A program made the position numbers and the translations under genes. A stretch of 41,479 bases of DNA, taken from Rhodocyclaceae bacterium (GTDB lineage: Bacteria; Pseudomonadota; Gammaproteobacteria; Burkholderiales; Rhodocyclaceae). Under the pieces are notes generated by a model, which was not told where the DNA came from, ran no database searches, and saw only the letters and a program-made list of their open reading frames with translations. Location: NCBI GenBank assembly GCA_013388985.1, contig JACAEF010000068.1, positions 1 to 41,479 of the forward strand, in the 5' to 3' direction. Below are positions 25,773 through 34,766 of this stretch, piece after piece; the first letter of the stretch is position 1, and the number at the start of each line of letters is the position of its first letter.

Positions 25773-27305
25773 GTGTTCGAATCCGCCGAGATCGGTCACA
25801 AGATCGACAAAGTCACGTGGAAAAACACGGTGCCGCAGCTGCGCACCGCACTGCTCGACGCGCAGTACGAGCTCAAGGAGCAGGGCAGGATCCCGGTGAT
25901 CGTGCTGGTCAGCGGCCAGGACGGCGCCGGCAAGGGCGAGACGATCAACCTGCTCTACGAGTGGATGGATCCGCGCTATCTGTCGACGCTGGCCTTCGCG
26001 GAGCCCACCGACGAAGAGCGCGAGCGTCCCGTGATGTGGCGCTACTGGCGCGCGCTGCCGCCCAAAGGCCGCATCGGCATCTTCGCCGGCTCGTGGTATT
26101 CGAACCCGATCCACGAACGCATCGCCGGCACGATGAAGCAGGCGGCGCTCGACGCGCGCATCGACCAGATCAACCGCTTCGAGCAGATGCTCGTCAACGA
26201 GGGCGCGCTGGTGCTCAAATTCTGGTTCCACCTCACCAAGGCCGGTCAGAAGCGGCGCCTGAAGGCGCTGGAAAAGGATCCGCGCACCGCCTGGCGGGTG
26301 ACGCAGTGGAACTGGGACCGCCTGAAGACCTATGACCAGCTCCAGGAAGTCGCCGGCCATGTGCTGCGCATGACCAACTCGCCCTGGGCGCCCTGGATCA
26401 TCGTCGAGGGCGAGGATGACCGCTACCGCGGCCTGACCACCGGCAGGATCATCCTCGACGCGATCCGCAAGCGGCTGGCCGATGCCGACCGCCAGGCGAC
26501 GCCGGTGGCACCCCCGCTGCAGCCGAACATCGATGGCCGCGACGTCATCACCGAGCTCGACCTGACGAAGAAGCTGACGAAAAAACAATATGAAACCCAG
26601 CTCGCCCGCTGGCAGGGCCGGCTCTCCGAGCTGGTGCGCGACCCGCGTTTCAAACAGCGCTCGCTGATCTGCGTCTTCGAAGGCGTCGATGCCGCCGGCA
26701 AGGGCGGCAGCATCCGCCGCGTCGCCACGGCGATGGATGCGCGCCAGTACCAGATCGTGCCGGTGGCCGCGCCGACCGAGGAAGAGCGCGCCCAGCCCTA
26801 TCTGTGGCGCTTCTGGCGCCACGTGCCTCGCACCGGCCGCGTGACGATCTTCGACCGCTCGTGGTATGGCCGCGTGCTGGTCGAACGCATCGAAGGCTAT
26901 TGCAGCGAGGCCGACTGGCTGCGCGCCTATGCCGAGATCAATGACTTCGAGCACGAGCTGGCGGAAGCCGGCGCCGTCATCGTCAAGTTCTGGCTGCAGA
27001 TCAGCAAGGAAGAACAACTGCGGCGCTTCAAGGAGCGCGAGAAGATCGATTTCAAGCGCTTCAAGATCACCGACGAGGATTGGCGCAACCGCGAGAAATG
27101 GGACGACTACCACCGCGCGGTCTGCGACATGGTCGACCGCACCAGCACCGGCACGGCGCCGTGGACGCTGGTCGAGGCGGAAGACAAGGCCTACGCCCGG
27201 GTCAAGGTATTGCGCACCATCTGCGAGCGGCTGGCGGCGGCGCTGGAGACCACCGCCTTGCCAACGGCCGCTACCGGGAGCAAGGGAAGGAAAGCCAGGA
27301 AATGA
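25773..27305 (+). CDS. pap: Polyphosphate:AMP phosphotransferase (class II PPK2)
   Basis: It makes ADP from AMP with polyphosphate as donor. Class II PPK2 is a fusion of two PPK2 domains. Domain 1 has Walker A GQDGAGKGE (48-56), but at the Walker B position it reads IFAGSWYSNP. Domain 2 has GVDAAGKGG (about 306-314) and IFDRSWYGRV with the catalytic Asp. So the second domain is the active one, as is usual in this class. It has 510 residues. The GTG at 25773 is chosen because GGGGAG lies 6 bases upstream and the protein then begins MFESAEIGHKIDK, as homologues do. It follows rsmE by 11 bases and overlaps argA by the four bases ATGA. Confidence 0.93.
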   Translation: MFESAEIGHKIDKVTWKNTVPQLRTALLDAQYELKEQGRIPVIVLVSGQDGAGKGETINLLYEWMDPRYLSTLAFAEPTDEERERPVMWRYWRALPPKGRIGIFAGSWYSNPIHERIAGTMKQAALDARIDQINRFEQMLVNEGALVLKFWFHLTKAGQKRRLKALEKDPRTAWRVTQWNWDRLKTYDQLQEVAGHVLRMTNSPWAPWIIVEGEDDRYRGLTTGRIILDAIRKRLADADRQATPVAPPLQPNIDGRDVITELDLTKKLTKKQYETQLARWQGRLSELVRDPRFKQRSLICVFEGVDAAGKGGSIRRVATAMDARQYQIVPVAAPTEEERAQPYLWRFWRHVPRTGRVTIFDRSWYGRVLVERIEGYCSEADWLRAYAEINDFEHELAEAGAVIVKFWLQISKEEQLRRFKEREKIDFKRFKITDEDWRNREKWDDYHRAVCDMVDRTSTGTAPWTLVEAEDKAYARVKVLRTICERLAAALETTALPTAATGSKGRKARK

Positions 27306-28639
27306 CGGACACGAACGAAGCAACGCTCACCGACGAACGGCTGGTCGCCTGGGTGCGCCAGGCCGCGCCCTACATCCATGCCTTCCGCGGCCGCACCTTC
27401 GTGATCGCCTTCGGCGGCGAAGCGCTGGAGGATCGTGACAGCGCGCAGGCGCTGATCCACGACATCGCGCTCTTGGACAGCATGGGCATCCGTCTCGTGC
27501 TGGTACATGGCGCGCGCCCGCAGATCGATGCCGAAATGGCGGCGCGGGGACTCAAACCCCGCTTCCACAAGGGGCTGCGCATCACCGACGCCGCGGCGCT
27601 GGAATGCGTCAAGCGCGCGCTGGGCGTGACCCGCATCGAGATCGAGGCGATGCTCTCGCAGGGCCTGCCGAACACGCCGCTCGCCGGCGGCTTCCTGCGC
27701 GTCACCGGCGGCAACTTCATCTCCGCCAAGCCGGTCGGCGTCGTCGACGGCATCGACCACTGCTACACCGGCGCGGTGCGCAATGTCATCGCCGAGGAAA
27801 TCCAGGCCGACCTCGCGCAGGAAAACGTCGTGCTGATCTCGCCGATCGGCGCCTCGCCGTCCGGCGAGATCTTCAACCTCGCCTGGGAGGAAGTCGCCGA
27901 AGCCGTCGCCAGCGCCATCCACGCCGACAAGCTGATCTTCCTCTGCGACGCGCCGGGCCTGGTCGACCGCAAGGGCCAGCGCATCGACGCGCTCACCGCC
28001 GATGAAGGTGAGGCGCTGCTGAAGAAGCGCGTCAAGCAGTCGCCCGAAGTCAGCCGTGTGCTGCCGGGGGCGCTGCGCGCTGTGCGTGGCAAGGTCGGCC
28101 GCGTCCATTTCCTCGACCGGCGCCGCGACGGCGCGATGCTGATGGAATTCTTCACGCGCGACGGCATCGGCACGGTGCTCACCCACGCGCCGCTGGAACG
28201 GCTGCGCGAGGCGACCATCGACGACGTCGCGGCGATCCTGGCGCTGATCGCGCCGCTCGAAGCCGACGGCACGCTGGTCAAGCGCGGCCGCGAGCGCATC
28301 GAGATGGAGATCGAGCGCTTTTCGGTGCTGGAGCTCGACGGCACGGTGGTCGGCTGCGCGGCGCTCTATCCGTTCTCGGACGCCAAGGCTGGCGAGCTCG
28401 CCTGCCTGGCGGTGATGCCCGAATACCGCGAGATCGGCTATGGCGACCGGCTGCGGCGCCACATCGAGCAGCGCGCGAAGAAACTTGGCCTCAAGCGCCT
28501 GTTCGTGCTCACCACCCGCACCGCGCACTGGTTCACCGAACGCGGCTTCGTGCCGACGGATGTCGCTGCCCTTCCCGAGCAGCGCCGCGAGCTCTACAAC
28601 TATCGCCGGCGCTCGAAGGTGCTGGTCAAGAGCTTGTAG
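27302..28639 (+). CDS. argA: N-acetylglutamate synthase
   Basis: First enzyme of arginine synthesis: acetyl-CoA plus glutamate to N-acetylglutamate. It has 445 residues in the classical ArgA layout. The amino-acid-kinase-like domain (about 1-285) begins with FVIAFGGEAL and LVLVHGARPQID; in ArgA it acts as the arginine sensor. The GNAT acetyltransferase domain (about 300-445) has LACLAVMPEYREIGYGDRL, where REIGYG is the acetyl-CoA-binding motif A, then LTTRTAHWFTERGF. The ATG at 27302 overlaps the phosphotransferase stop. Much larger in-frame extensions upstream lie over the previous gene and are not real. Confidence 0.95.
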   Translation: MTDTNEATLTDERLVAWVRQAAPYIHAFRGRTFVIAFGGEALEDRDSAQALIHDIALLDSMGIRLVLVHGARPQIDAEMAARGLKPRFHKGLRITDAAALECVKRALGVTRIEIEAMLSQGLPNTPLAGGFLRVTGGNFISAKPVGVVDGIDHCYTGAVRNVIAEEIQADLAQENVVLISPIGASPSGEIFNLAWEEVAEAVASAIHADKLIFLCDAPGLVDRKGQRIDALTADEGEALLKKRVKQSPEVSRVLPGALRAVRGKVGRVHFLDRRRDGAMLMEFFTRDGIGTVLTHAPLERLREATIDDVAAILALIAPLEADGTLVKRGRERIEMEIERFSVLELDGTVVGCAALYPFSDAKAGELACLAVMPEYREIGYGDRLRRHIEQRAKKLGLKRLFVLTTRTAHWFTERGFVPTDVAALPEQRRELYNYRRRSKVLVKSL

Positions 28640-28672
28640 AATCCACGCCACCCACTCTAGAAGGATTTCCCC

Positions 28673-28945
28673 ATGGCGCGAATGGTCAATTGCATCAAGC
28701 TCGGCCGCGAGGCCGAAGGTCTCGACTTCCCCCCCTACCCCGGCGAGCTCGGCCGCCGCATCTTCGAGAACGTCTCTAAGGAAGCCTGGCAGCAGTGGAT
28801 CCGCATGCAGACGATGATCATCAACGAGAACCGTCTGAACCTCGCCGACCCCTCGCACCGCAAGTACCTGATGGAGCAAGTCGAAAAGCACTTCTTCGGC
28901 GGCGGCGCCGACCGCGTGCAGGGCTACGTGCCGCCGCGCAGCTGA
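28673..28945 (+). CDS. yggX: Fe(2+)-trafficking protein, YggX family
   Basis: A small protein linked to iron trafficking and protection of Fe-S clusters from oxidation. It has 90 residues, the family length. [24 protein letters not shown] (4-27) holds the conserved Cys7, and [19 protein letters not shown] complete the signature. The ATG at 28673 follows AGAAGG. It is 33 bases after argA on the same strand. Its stop abuts the rpiA stop directly on the other strand, with no bases between. Confidence 0.96.
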   Translation: MARMVNCIKLGREAEGLDFPPYPGELGRRIFENVSKEAWQQWIRMQTMIINENRLNLADPSHRKYLMEQVEKHFFGGGADRVQGYVPPRS

Positions 28946-29623
28946 CTATCTCGTCAGCCGCCGGACACCCTCCGGGGTGGCCAGCAACAGCAGATCCGCG
29001 CCGCGGCGGGCGAACAGGCCGTTGGTGACGACGCCGACGATCTGGTTGAGCGTCGTCTCCAGGCCGGCCGGATCGGTGATCTGCCAGCCATGCACGTCGA
29101 GGATCACGTTGCCGTTGTCGGTGACGAAGCCTTCGCGCGGGCGCGGTTCGCCGCCTAGCTTACGAATCTCGCGCGCCACGTATTCGCGCGCCATCGGGAT
29201 CACCTCGACGGGCAGCGGAAACTTGCCGAGCACCTTCACCAGCTTGCTCGCGTCGCAGACACAGACGAATTTCTCGGCCACCGCGGCGACGATCTTCTCG
29301 CGCGTCAGCGCGCCGCCGCCGCCCTTGATCATTTCGAGGCGCTCGGTGATCTCGTCGGCGCCATCGACATAGACCGGCATCGTCGTCACCTCGTTGAGAT
29401 CCAGCACCCGGATGCCGTGACCTTCGAGGCGCTTTTTGGTCGCTTCCGAGCTCGCCACCGTCGCAGCGATGTGATGCTTGATCTTCGCCAGCGCGTCGAT
29501 GAAGAAATTGGCCGTCGAGCCGGTGCCGACGCCGATGATGCTGCCGGCGGCGACGTTCTGCGCGACGTAATCCGCCGCTGCCTGCGCGACGGCCTGCTTG
29601 AGTTCGTCTTGGGTCATGCCCAC
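28946..29623 (-). CDS. rpiA: Ribose-5-phosphate isomerase A
   Basis: It interconverts ribose 5-phosphate and ribulose 5-phosphate, feeding phosphoribulokinase as well as the pentose phosphate pathway; it is thus a CBB enzyme outside the cbb cluster. It has 225 residues. [17 protein letters not shown] (29-45), VDGADEI (86-92) with the two Asp, and [11 protein letters not shown] (100-110) with the catalytic Glu are present. The GTG at 29623 is preferred, because AGGAGG stands 7 bases before it; an ATG two codons further in (29617) is the alternative. It is a single gene, convergent with yggX. Confidence 0.96.
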   Translation of the reverse strand: MGMTQDELKQAVAQAAADYVAQNVAAGSIIGVGTGSTANFFIDALAKIKHHIAATVASSEATKKRLEGHGIRVLDLNEVTTMPVYVDGADEITERLEMIKGGGGALTREKIVAAVAEKFVCVCDASKLVKVLGKFPLPVEVIPMAREYVAREIRKLGGEPRPREGFVTDNGNVILDVHGWQITDPAGLETTLNQIVGVVTNGLFARRGADLLLLATPEGVRRLTR

Positions 29624-29647
29624 GATTCATCCTCCTTGAAGATAACA

Positions 29648-29662
29648 CCCGGTCGGACCGGG
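29648..29662. other. 15-bp palindrome in the rpiA upstream region
   Basis: CCCGGTC-G-GACCGGG in the 123-base divergent gap between rpiA and the next gene. It could be an operator or a small hairpin; nothing else notable is seen in this gap. Confidence 0.35.
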
Positions 29663-29746
29663 CTTGTAATGTGGCGCGCAGTATATCCGCCCAGTCGCCA
29701 TGGCGCTTGGGGCATACTGCGCCTTTCCGCACTCGTCCATACCGCC

Positions 29747-30319
29747 ATGAAACGACATCTCGACGAACTGCTCGAACGCCTGCGCGCCCTGCAGGAAGAA
29801 ATCGACGCCGAATACCAGCGCGCGATCCAGGAATTCGAACAAAAGCGCGCCCAGCTCGCTGGCGAGCTTGCCCGCCGGCAACGGCGTTACAAGATCGGTC
29901 TGCTGCGCTATCTGCGCCAGTCGCGCCTTCTGGTGGTGCTGACCGCACCGGTCATCTATGCCGGCTGGATCCCCTTCCTGCTGATGGATCTGTTCGTCAC
30001 CGTCTATCAGGCGATCTGCTTTCCAGTCTATCGCATCCCGAAAGTGCGCCGCGCCGACTACATCGTCTTCGACCGCGAGCGGCTGCCTTATCTGAACATC
30101 ATCGAAAAGATCAATTGCTTCTACTGTTCCTATGGCAACGGCGTCGCCGCCTACACCCGCGAGGTGGCGGCGCGCACCGAGCAATACTGGTGCCCGATCA
30201 AGCATGCACGCCGCCTCAAGGCCGCCCACGAGCGCTATCCGCGCTTTTTCGACTACGGCGACGCAGCGGGCTATCGACAAGGTCTCGAGAACTTGCGGCG
30301 CCAATACGAAAAGGACTAG
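29747..30319 (+). CDS. Small membrane protein with N-terminal coiled coil, function unknown
   Basis: A 190-residue protein of unknown function. Residues 1-48 are a charged coiled coil (LDELLERLRALQEEIDAEY and on). Residues about 60-94 form one or two membrane segments (LLVVLTAPVIYAGWIPFLL, MDLFVTVYQAICFPVY). A cytoplasmic cysteine-rich part follows: INCFYCSYGNG (C124, C127), TEQYWCPIKHARR (C149). I recall similar conserved hypothetical proteins in other Betaproteobacteria, but no function. It lies alone on its strand; its stop is followed at once by a short sequence repeated at 41255. The spacing C-x2-C plus CP could bind metal; this is a guess. Confidence 0.75.
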   Translation: MKRHLDELLERLRALQEEIDAEYQRAIQEFEQKRAQLAGELARRQRRYKIGLLRYLRQSRLLVVLTAPVIYAGWIPFLLMDLFVTVYQAICFPVYRIPKVRRADYIVFDRERLPYLNIIEKINCFYCSYGNGVAAYTREVAARTEQYWCPIKHARRLKAAHERYPRFFDYGDAAGYRQGLENLRRQYEKD

Positions 30320-30344
30320 GGTCTGTTCTCATTCATGCGGCGGC
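30317..30344. repeat. Short repeat shared with the right-edge element
   Basis: CTAGGG-T-CTGTTCTCA-T-TCAT-G-CGGCGG matches the sequence starting at about 41255 with only three differences. It overlaps the stop codons of the small membrane protein gene and of the last antiporter gene. Confidence 0.55.
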
Positions 30345-31867
30345 GACGCCGGCGCATCTGACCGCTGCGCCCGGTATTCGCGTTCGGCGATCAGTTTCGC
30401 CCAGGCAAGAGGACTTGCCGGAGAATCGGCGAACAGGCCAAAGGCCAGGGTGAAGGTCGCAGTAATCAGCGGTGGCAACAGCAGCAGCCAGGCAGTTTCG
30501 TGCCAGGGGCGCGCCGGGATGTGTTCGTCTGGCCAGGCAAGGAGCCGTGGCCGGAACCAGACGCGCCAGAGAATCGGCAGGAAGTAGGCCGCATTCAGCA
30601 GGCTGGAAGTCCATAATACCCAGACCGCCCAGCCCATGCCGGCCGCCGCAGCGCCCGCCGACAGCCAGGCTTTGCTGACCGCGCCCGCCGTGGCCGGCAC
30701 GCCGATCATGCCCAAGGCTGCGATCGTAAAGGCAATCGTGGTGAGCGGCATGCGCCGGCCGGCACCGTCCATCTCGCTGACCTTGTGGATGCCGAGGGTT
30801 TCCGCGTAGTTGCCGGCGCAGAAGAACAGCGTGATCTTCATGATGCCCTGATGCACCAGATGCACCAGCCCGCCGATCGTGCCGATGGGACCGAACAGCG
30901 CGACGCCGAGCGCGATGTAGGAGACCTGACTGACGGTTGAATAGGCCAGGCGCTTTTTCAGGTCGTCCTGGAACAGGGCGCGGAAGCTGCCCCAGACGAT
31001 GGTGATGGCGGCGAGGATGGCCAGCGGCGTCAGCAGGTCGAGCGCTTGCGCGAATTCGACGCCATAGATTTCATAGACGATGCGCACGATGCCGAAGGCG
31101 CCCGCCTTGACCACGGCCACCGCGTGCAAGAGGGCAGACACCGGCGCCGGCGCCACCATCGCCTGTGGCAGCCAGCCGTGCAACGGCACCAGCGCCGCCT
31201 TGACGCCCACGCCGGCGATCAGCAGCAGAAAGATGGTCTTCAGCTGGATGGCCTGTTCCGGTCCAAGCGCGGCGGCGATGCCGGTGTGGGCGAATTCCGT
31301 ATGGCCGAGCAGGTGATGCAGCCAGACGATGCCGGTCAGCAAGGCCGTGCCGCCGGCCAGCGTGTAGGCGAGGTAGATCGTGCCGCCTTTCATCGCCTTG
31401 TCGGTGCCGCGGTGGACGACGAGCGGAAAGGTCGACAGCGTCAGCAGTTCGTAGAAGACGAAGAAGGTAAACAGATTCGCCGCCATCGCGATGCCCATCG
31501 TCGCCGTGACGCACAGGCTGAAGAAGCCGAAGAAGCGGCTGCGGTGCGGCGCGCCTTCGAGATAGCCAATCGCATAGAGCGTCGTAAACAGCCACAGCAC
31601 CGCCGAGAGCGTGATGAACAACAGTCCCAGCGCATCGGCCTTGAAGGCGAGATCGAGGCCCGGCAGCACGGCCAGGCGCACCCCGTATTCCGTGCCGGCT
31701 GCCACGCCCGCCAGCAACACTCCCACCAGGACGAGCTTGGCGATGGCGCCGACCAGGTTGAGCGTCGTGCGCAGCCCGATCCAGCCTTCGGGCAGCACGA
31801 AGATGATCAAACCCGGCAGCAGCGAGGAGGCGAGCACCGCGAGCGGCAGCCATTCGTTGGCCGTCAT
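30329..31867 (-). CDS. Second proton-antiporter-like subunit (MrpD/NuoL-type, D2)
   Basis: A 512-residue, about 14-helix protein of the MrpA/MrpD/NuoL-M-N antiporter-like group. Key charged positions: E140 in FVFYELLTLSTFP (the helix-5 Glu), K223 in GVKAALVPLHGWLP with H230, and K254 in AVVKAGAFG. LHGWLPQAMVAPAPVSALLHAVAVVKAG is the family signature. Charged proton-path residues are thus complete. It is neither a full MrpA (which is about 800 residues with a C-terminal MrpB-like part) nor a repeat of its neighbour. Starts at 31867, overlapping the MrpD stop by four bases (ATGA), and is the last gene of the run. It presumably replaces the large MrpA subunit. Confidence 0.87.
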   Translation of the reverse strand: MTANEWLPLAVLASSLLPGLIIFVLPEGWIGLRTTLNLVGAIAKLVLVGVLLAGVAAGTEYGVRLAVLPGLDLAFKADALGLLFITLSAVLWLFTTLYAIGYLEGAPHRSRFFGFFSLCVTATMGIAMAANLFTFFVFYELLTLSTFPLVVHRGTDKAMKGGTIYLAYTLAGGTALLTGIVWLHHLLGHTEFAHTGIAAALGPEQAIQLKTIFLLLIAGVGVKAALVPLHGWLPQAMVAPAPVSALLHAVAVVKAGAFGIVRIVYEIYGVEFAQALDLLTPLAILAAITIVWGSFRALFQDDLKKRLAYSTVSQVSYIALGVALFGPIGTIGGLVHLVHQGIMKITLFFCAGNYAETLGIHKVSEMDGAGRRMPLTTIAFTIAALGMIGVPATAGAVSKAWLSAGAAAAGMGWAVWVLWTSSLLNAAYFLPILWRVWFRPRLLAWPDEHIPARPWHETAWLLLLPPLITATFTLAFGLFADSPASPLAWAKLIAEREYRAQRSDAPASPPHE

Positions 31868-33279
31868 GCGCCCGCTCCCAGCAAGCGCACCAGATCGACG
31901 CCGCGCAGGCCCAGCAGCACGCTCGCGGCGGCAAGCAGGAAGGCCACCCATTCGAGCCTGCGCGGCACGGATTTCACCACCGCATCCGCTGGCGCGAGCA
32001 GGAAGGCCTGACGCAGCACGCGGAACACATACACCGCCGCGAGCAGGCCGCCGGCCAGCACTACCGCGACCAGCCCCCAATGGCCGCGGTCCAGCGCCGC
32101 CTCGATCAGCAGCCATTTGGCGAGGAAACCCGCCGAAGGCGGCAGCCCCATCAAGGTCATGCCGGCTAGCCCGAAGGCGAACAGCGTCAGTGGCAGGTGG
32201 CCGGCAGCGCCGGACAGGTCCATCACCGATTCACGTCCGGTCGCCTCGATGATCACGCCGGCAGCGACGAACATGGCCGCCTTGGCCAGGCCGTGCGCGA
32301 ACGCCTGCATGATGCCGGCTTCGAGCGCGTCCGTCCCCGGCAGCAGCGGAAAGATCAGGAACAGATAACCGAGCTGGGCCACGGTGGAATAGGCGATCAG
32401 CCGCTTCAAGCGTTCCGCGCGGATCGCCTGCCAGGATCCCCAGAGGATCGCCAGCGCGCCCAGCAGCGCAGGCAGCCAGGCAATGGCGGAGGTCAAGGGC
32501 GCCAGCGGCCCGAGCCACAGCCGCAGGATCAGATAGAACGACGCCTTCACCACCAGGGCGGAGAGCAGCGCCGATACGGGCGCCGGCGCGTTGCCGTGCG
32601 CGGACGGCAGCCAGGTGTGAAACGGAAACAATGCCGTCTTCACCATCAGGCCGGCGAGCATCAGACCGCCCGCGATCCACACGAGGCGCGGCGCATCGCT
32701 CGTCACCAGGGGCGTCAGGATCGCGATCGACACCGTCCCATAAGCGCCATGGATCAGCGCCACGCCGAGCAGATACAGCCCGGAGCCGACCAGCGTGGCG
32801 AACAGGTAGCGCAAGGCCGCGGCCACCTGCTGCGCTCCGCCGCCGGCGGCGACCAGACCGACCGCCGCGAGACCGACCAGTTCGAGCGTCACATAGAGAT
32901 TGAACAGATCGGCGGAGAGAAAGAGCGCATTCAGTCCGGCGATCAGGAACCCGGCGAGCGGCCAGAAATACGCTCCTGCCGCGTCACCTCGCTTGAAATA
33001 GGCACCGGCATGGATCGCCAGCGGCAGCGCGATGCATTGCACCAGCAACAGCATCACGGCCGACAGCCCGTCGGCGGCGAGGTCGATGCCCAGCGGCGCT
33101 CCCCAGCCGCCCACCGGATGGAGGAGTGCCGTCCCGCCAGCGCCGACTTTCGCAGCCAAGTCGAACGCGAGCCATGCCTGCGCCGACAGACCTCCGATCG
33201 CCAGCCATTTGCCACGCCCCGGCCCAAGCACGAAGGCGAGGCTGGCCCAGGCGAGCGGCAGCAGGATCAAGCCCGTCAT
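31864..33279 (-). CDS. mrpD: Mrp-type antiporter subunit D
   Basis: A 471-residue subunit, MrpD/NuoN-like. E133 in LFNLYVTLELVGL and K214 in GLMVKTALFPFHTWLP correspond to the essential Glu/Lys pair of MrpD; H221 and K245 are also present. Residues 44-51 (KVGAGGTA) are encoded by a copy of the 25-bp dispersed repeat. These residues lie in a loop between the first helices. The start at 33279 overlaps the MrpC stop by four bases (ATGA). In Mrp complexes such subunits form the ion channels of a multi-subunit Na+(or K+)/H+ antiporter in the inner membrane. Confidence 0.92.
   Translation of the reverse strand: MTGLILLPLAWASLAFVLGPGRGKWLAIGGLSAQAWLAFDLAAKVGAGGTALLHPVGGWGAPLGIDLAADGLSAVMLLLVQCIALPLAIHAGAYFKRGDAAGAYFWPLAGFLIAGLNALFLSADLFNLYVTLELVGLAAVGLVAAGGGAQQVAAALRYLFATLVGSGLYLLGVALIHGAYGTVSIAILTPLVTSDAPRLVWIAGGLMLAGLMVKTALFPFHTWLPSAHGNAPAPVSALLSALVVKASFYLILRLWLGPLAPLTSAIAWLPALLGALAILWGSWQAIRAERLKRLIAYSTVAQLGYLFLIFPLLPGTDALEAGIMQAFAHGLAKAAMFVAAGVIIEATGRESVMDLSGAAGHLPLTLFAFGLAGMTLMGLPPSAGFLAKWLLIEAALDRGHWGLVAVVLAGGLLAAVYVFRVLRQAFLLAPADAVVKSVPRRLEWVAFLLAAASVLLGLRGVDLVRLLGAGA
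33126..33150 (+). repeat. 25-bp dispersed repeat, copy 6 (inside mrpD)
   Basis: GTGCCGT, CCCG, CCAGCGCCGACTTT. Identical over all 25 bases to copy 7 at 36901. Antisense to the gene; encodes KVGAGGTA. Confidence 0.85.
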
Positions 33280-33575
33280 GCCTCGTCCCTGGGCAGTTCG
33301 ACCTCACCGGTCAAGGCATGGAGCCGGCGCGTGAGCGCGAGCGCCAGTGCCGTAGCGGCGACGGCGACGACGATGCCGGTCAGCACCATCGCCTGCGGCA
33401 CCGGATCCGGGATGTCGTTATCCTGCGCCAGCCCCACCAGGATCAGGAAGGCGCCGCTGCCCATCACATTGAAGGCGAGGATGCGGCGCAACAGGTGGGC
33501 GATCAGGATCACGCCGGCTAGCCCCAGCGCGAAGAGGAGCGCACCGGTAGAGGCGAACAGGAGGCCGCTCGTCAT
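33276..33575 (-). CDS. mrpC: Mrp-type antiporter subunit C
   Basis: A 99-residue NuoK-like subunit with three membrane helices. The MrpC/NuoK signature is DPVPQAMVLTGIVVAVAATAL (57-77). Four-base overlaps join it to MrpB upstream and MrpD downstream, so stoichiometric synthesis by translational coupling is likely. Confidence 0.94.
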   Translation of the reverse strand: MTSGLLFASTGALLFALGLAGVILIAHLLRRILAFNVMGSGAFLILVGLAQDNDIPDPVPQAMVLTGIVVAVAATALALALTRRLHALTGEVELPRDEA

Positions 33576-34228
33576 TCCTCGTCTCCCGGATCGCGTGACA
33601 GGAACAGGAACAGCCCGGCGAGGATCAGGCCCAGAGAAACCGTGAGCCCGGCCTCGACGAGCAGGATCAGCAAACCGGCCTGCGCCGGCGGATATCGAAG
33701 CAGTGCGCCCTGGGCGAGCAGGCCGGTGGCGACGGCGAGAAAGATCAGGAAGCCTGCCGTCATCCCCCAGCGCAGCGAGAGTGCTGGCCTTTGCCAGCTC
33801 GGCAACAGTCCGGTCAGATGCAAGAGCACGGCGGCGGCGGCGAGCACCGCGCCGGCCTGAAAGGCGCCTCCCGGGCGGAAGGCGCCCGCCCAGAGCAGGT
33901 AGACCGCGACGACGATCATCGGCGGCGTCGCCAGCCGCGCCAGGGATTGCAGGATCGGATTCGCGGCACGCGGACGATCCACCGCGGGATCGAGGCCGCC
34001 GGCGAGGATGACGATCACCGCCAGGAGCAGCACGGCGATTTCGAGCAAGGTATCGTAGCCACGAAAGTTGAGCAGCACCGCGGTGACCGGATGCTCGACG
34101 CCGCTCGCTGCCATGTGGCTCGCCACCGCGATGCGCAGATCGATGCCACCCGGCAGCGGTTCGAGCAGCGCGCCGATCAGCAGCACGGCGAAAACGGCCG
34201 CGCCCGAACCAACCAGCAGACGCCTCAT
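33572..34228 (-). CDS. mrpB: Mrp-type antiporter subunit B (MbhE+MbhF-like)
   Basis: A 218-residue membrane protein. The first part (about 1-90) with HPVTAVLLNFRGYDTLLEIAVLL is like the MrpA C-terminal region/MbhE. The second (about 100-218) with PPMIVVAVYLLWAGAFRPGGAFQAGAVLAAAAVLL is the MrpB/MnhB domain. Thus a fusion of two modules that are separate in membrane-bound hydrogenases. Starts at 34228, overlapping the DUF4040 gene by four bases, and ends overlapping mrpC by four bases. Confidence 0.9.
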   Translation of the reverse strand: MRRLLVGSGAAVFAVLLIGALLEPLPGGIDLRIAVASHMAASGVEHPVTAVLLNFRGYDTLLEIAVLLLAVIVILAGGLDPAVDRPRAANPILQSLARLATPPMIVVAVYLLWAGAFRPGGAFQAGAVLAAAAVLLHLTGLLPSWQRPALSLRWGMTAGFLIFLAVATGLLAQGALLRYPPAQAGLLILLVEAGLTVSLGLILAGLFLFLSRDPGDEE

Positions 34229-34467
34229 GGCCGCCTCCGCTTCAACGCACCCCAGGCATCGAGCAGCAGAGCGCCGGTCAGACCCGCGCCGATCGCGGCC
34301 TCGGCCAGACCGATGTCCGGCGCGGCCAGCCGCGCCCAGGCGAGTGCCATCAATAGCCCGAAGGCGATGAACAGCACGATGGCACGGTCGAGCCGCTCGA
34401 CACTCAAACAGCGCACGCCGCTCCAGATCAGTGAGAGCGCCAGCAAGACATCGAAAGCCAGGCTCAT
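34225..34467 (-). CDS. Small Mrp-associated subunit (DUF4040, MbhD-like)
   Basis: An 80-residue protein with two to three helices. AAPDIGLAEAAIGAGLTGALLLDAW (about 48-72) is the DUF4040 signature. In classical Mrp systems this piece is part of the C-terminus of the large MrpA; here it is free-standing, as MbhD is in membrane-bound hydrogenases. It contains the conserved Glu of LAEAAIGAG. Four-base overlaps on both sides (mrpG upstream, mrpB downstream). Confidence 0.88.
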   Translation of the reverse strand: MSLAFDVLLALSLIWSGVRCLSVERLDRAIVLFIAFGLLMALAWARLAAPDIGLAEAAIGAGLTGALLLDAWGALKRRRP

Positions 34468-34766
34468 GGCGAATCCCTGCGCCAGGGTTTTACACCGAGA
34501 TGTGCGGCGCGCCGCGCGATCGCATAGCTCACCGCGCTGCTGGCCGCCAGTGCCAGCGGCCAGATCAACAGGAGTTTCAGGCTGACGGCGAGATCCTCCG
34601 CCTGTAGCGCCAGACCGAGCAGCACGCAGCCCAGGCCCAGATTGTCGGCCTTGGCAAGGGCATGCAGGCGGCTATAGACATCGGGAAAGCGCAGCAGGCC
34701 CAGCGTGCCGGCGGCATAGAAGAGGGCGCCGACGATCGGCAACAGCGTGCCGATGGCGTCAATCAT
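34464..34766 (-). CDS. mrpG: Mrp-type antiporter subunit G
   Basis: A 100-residue subunit with three helices. GTLGLLRFPDVYSRLHALAKADNLG is the MrpG/MnhG signature. I chose the ATG at 34766 because the GGGGG ribosome site stands 6 bases before it; the ATG at 34772 touches that site. It overlaps the end of mrpF by 8 bases and the DUF4040 start by four. Confidence 0.92.
   Translation of the reverse strand: MIDAIGTLLPIVGALFYAAGTLGLLRFPDVYSRLHALAKADNLGLGCVLLGLALQAEDLAVSLKLLLIWPLALAASSAVSYAIARRAAHLGVKPWRRDSP

Noticed and set aside
25758-27323. 521-residue minus-strand open frame opposite the phosphotransferase gene
   Set aside because: Antisense shadow of a conserved gene; no start signal or protein-like motif.
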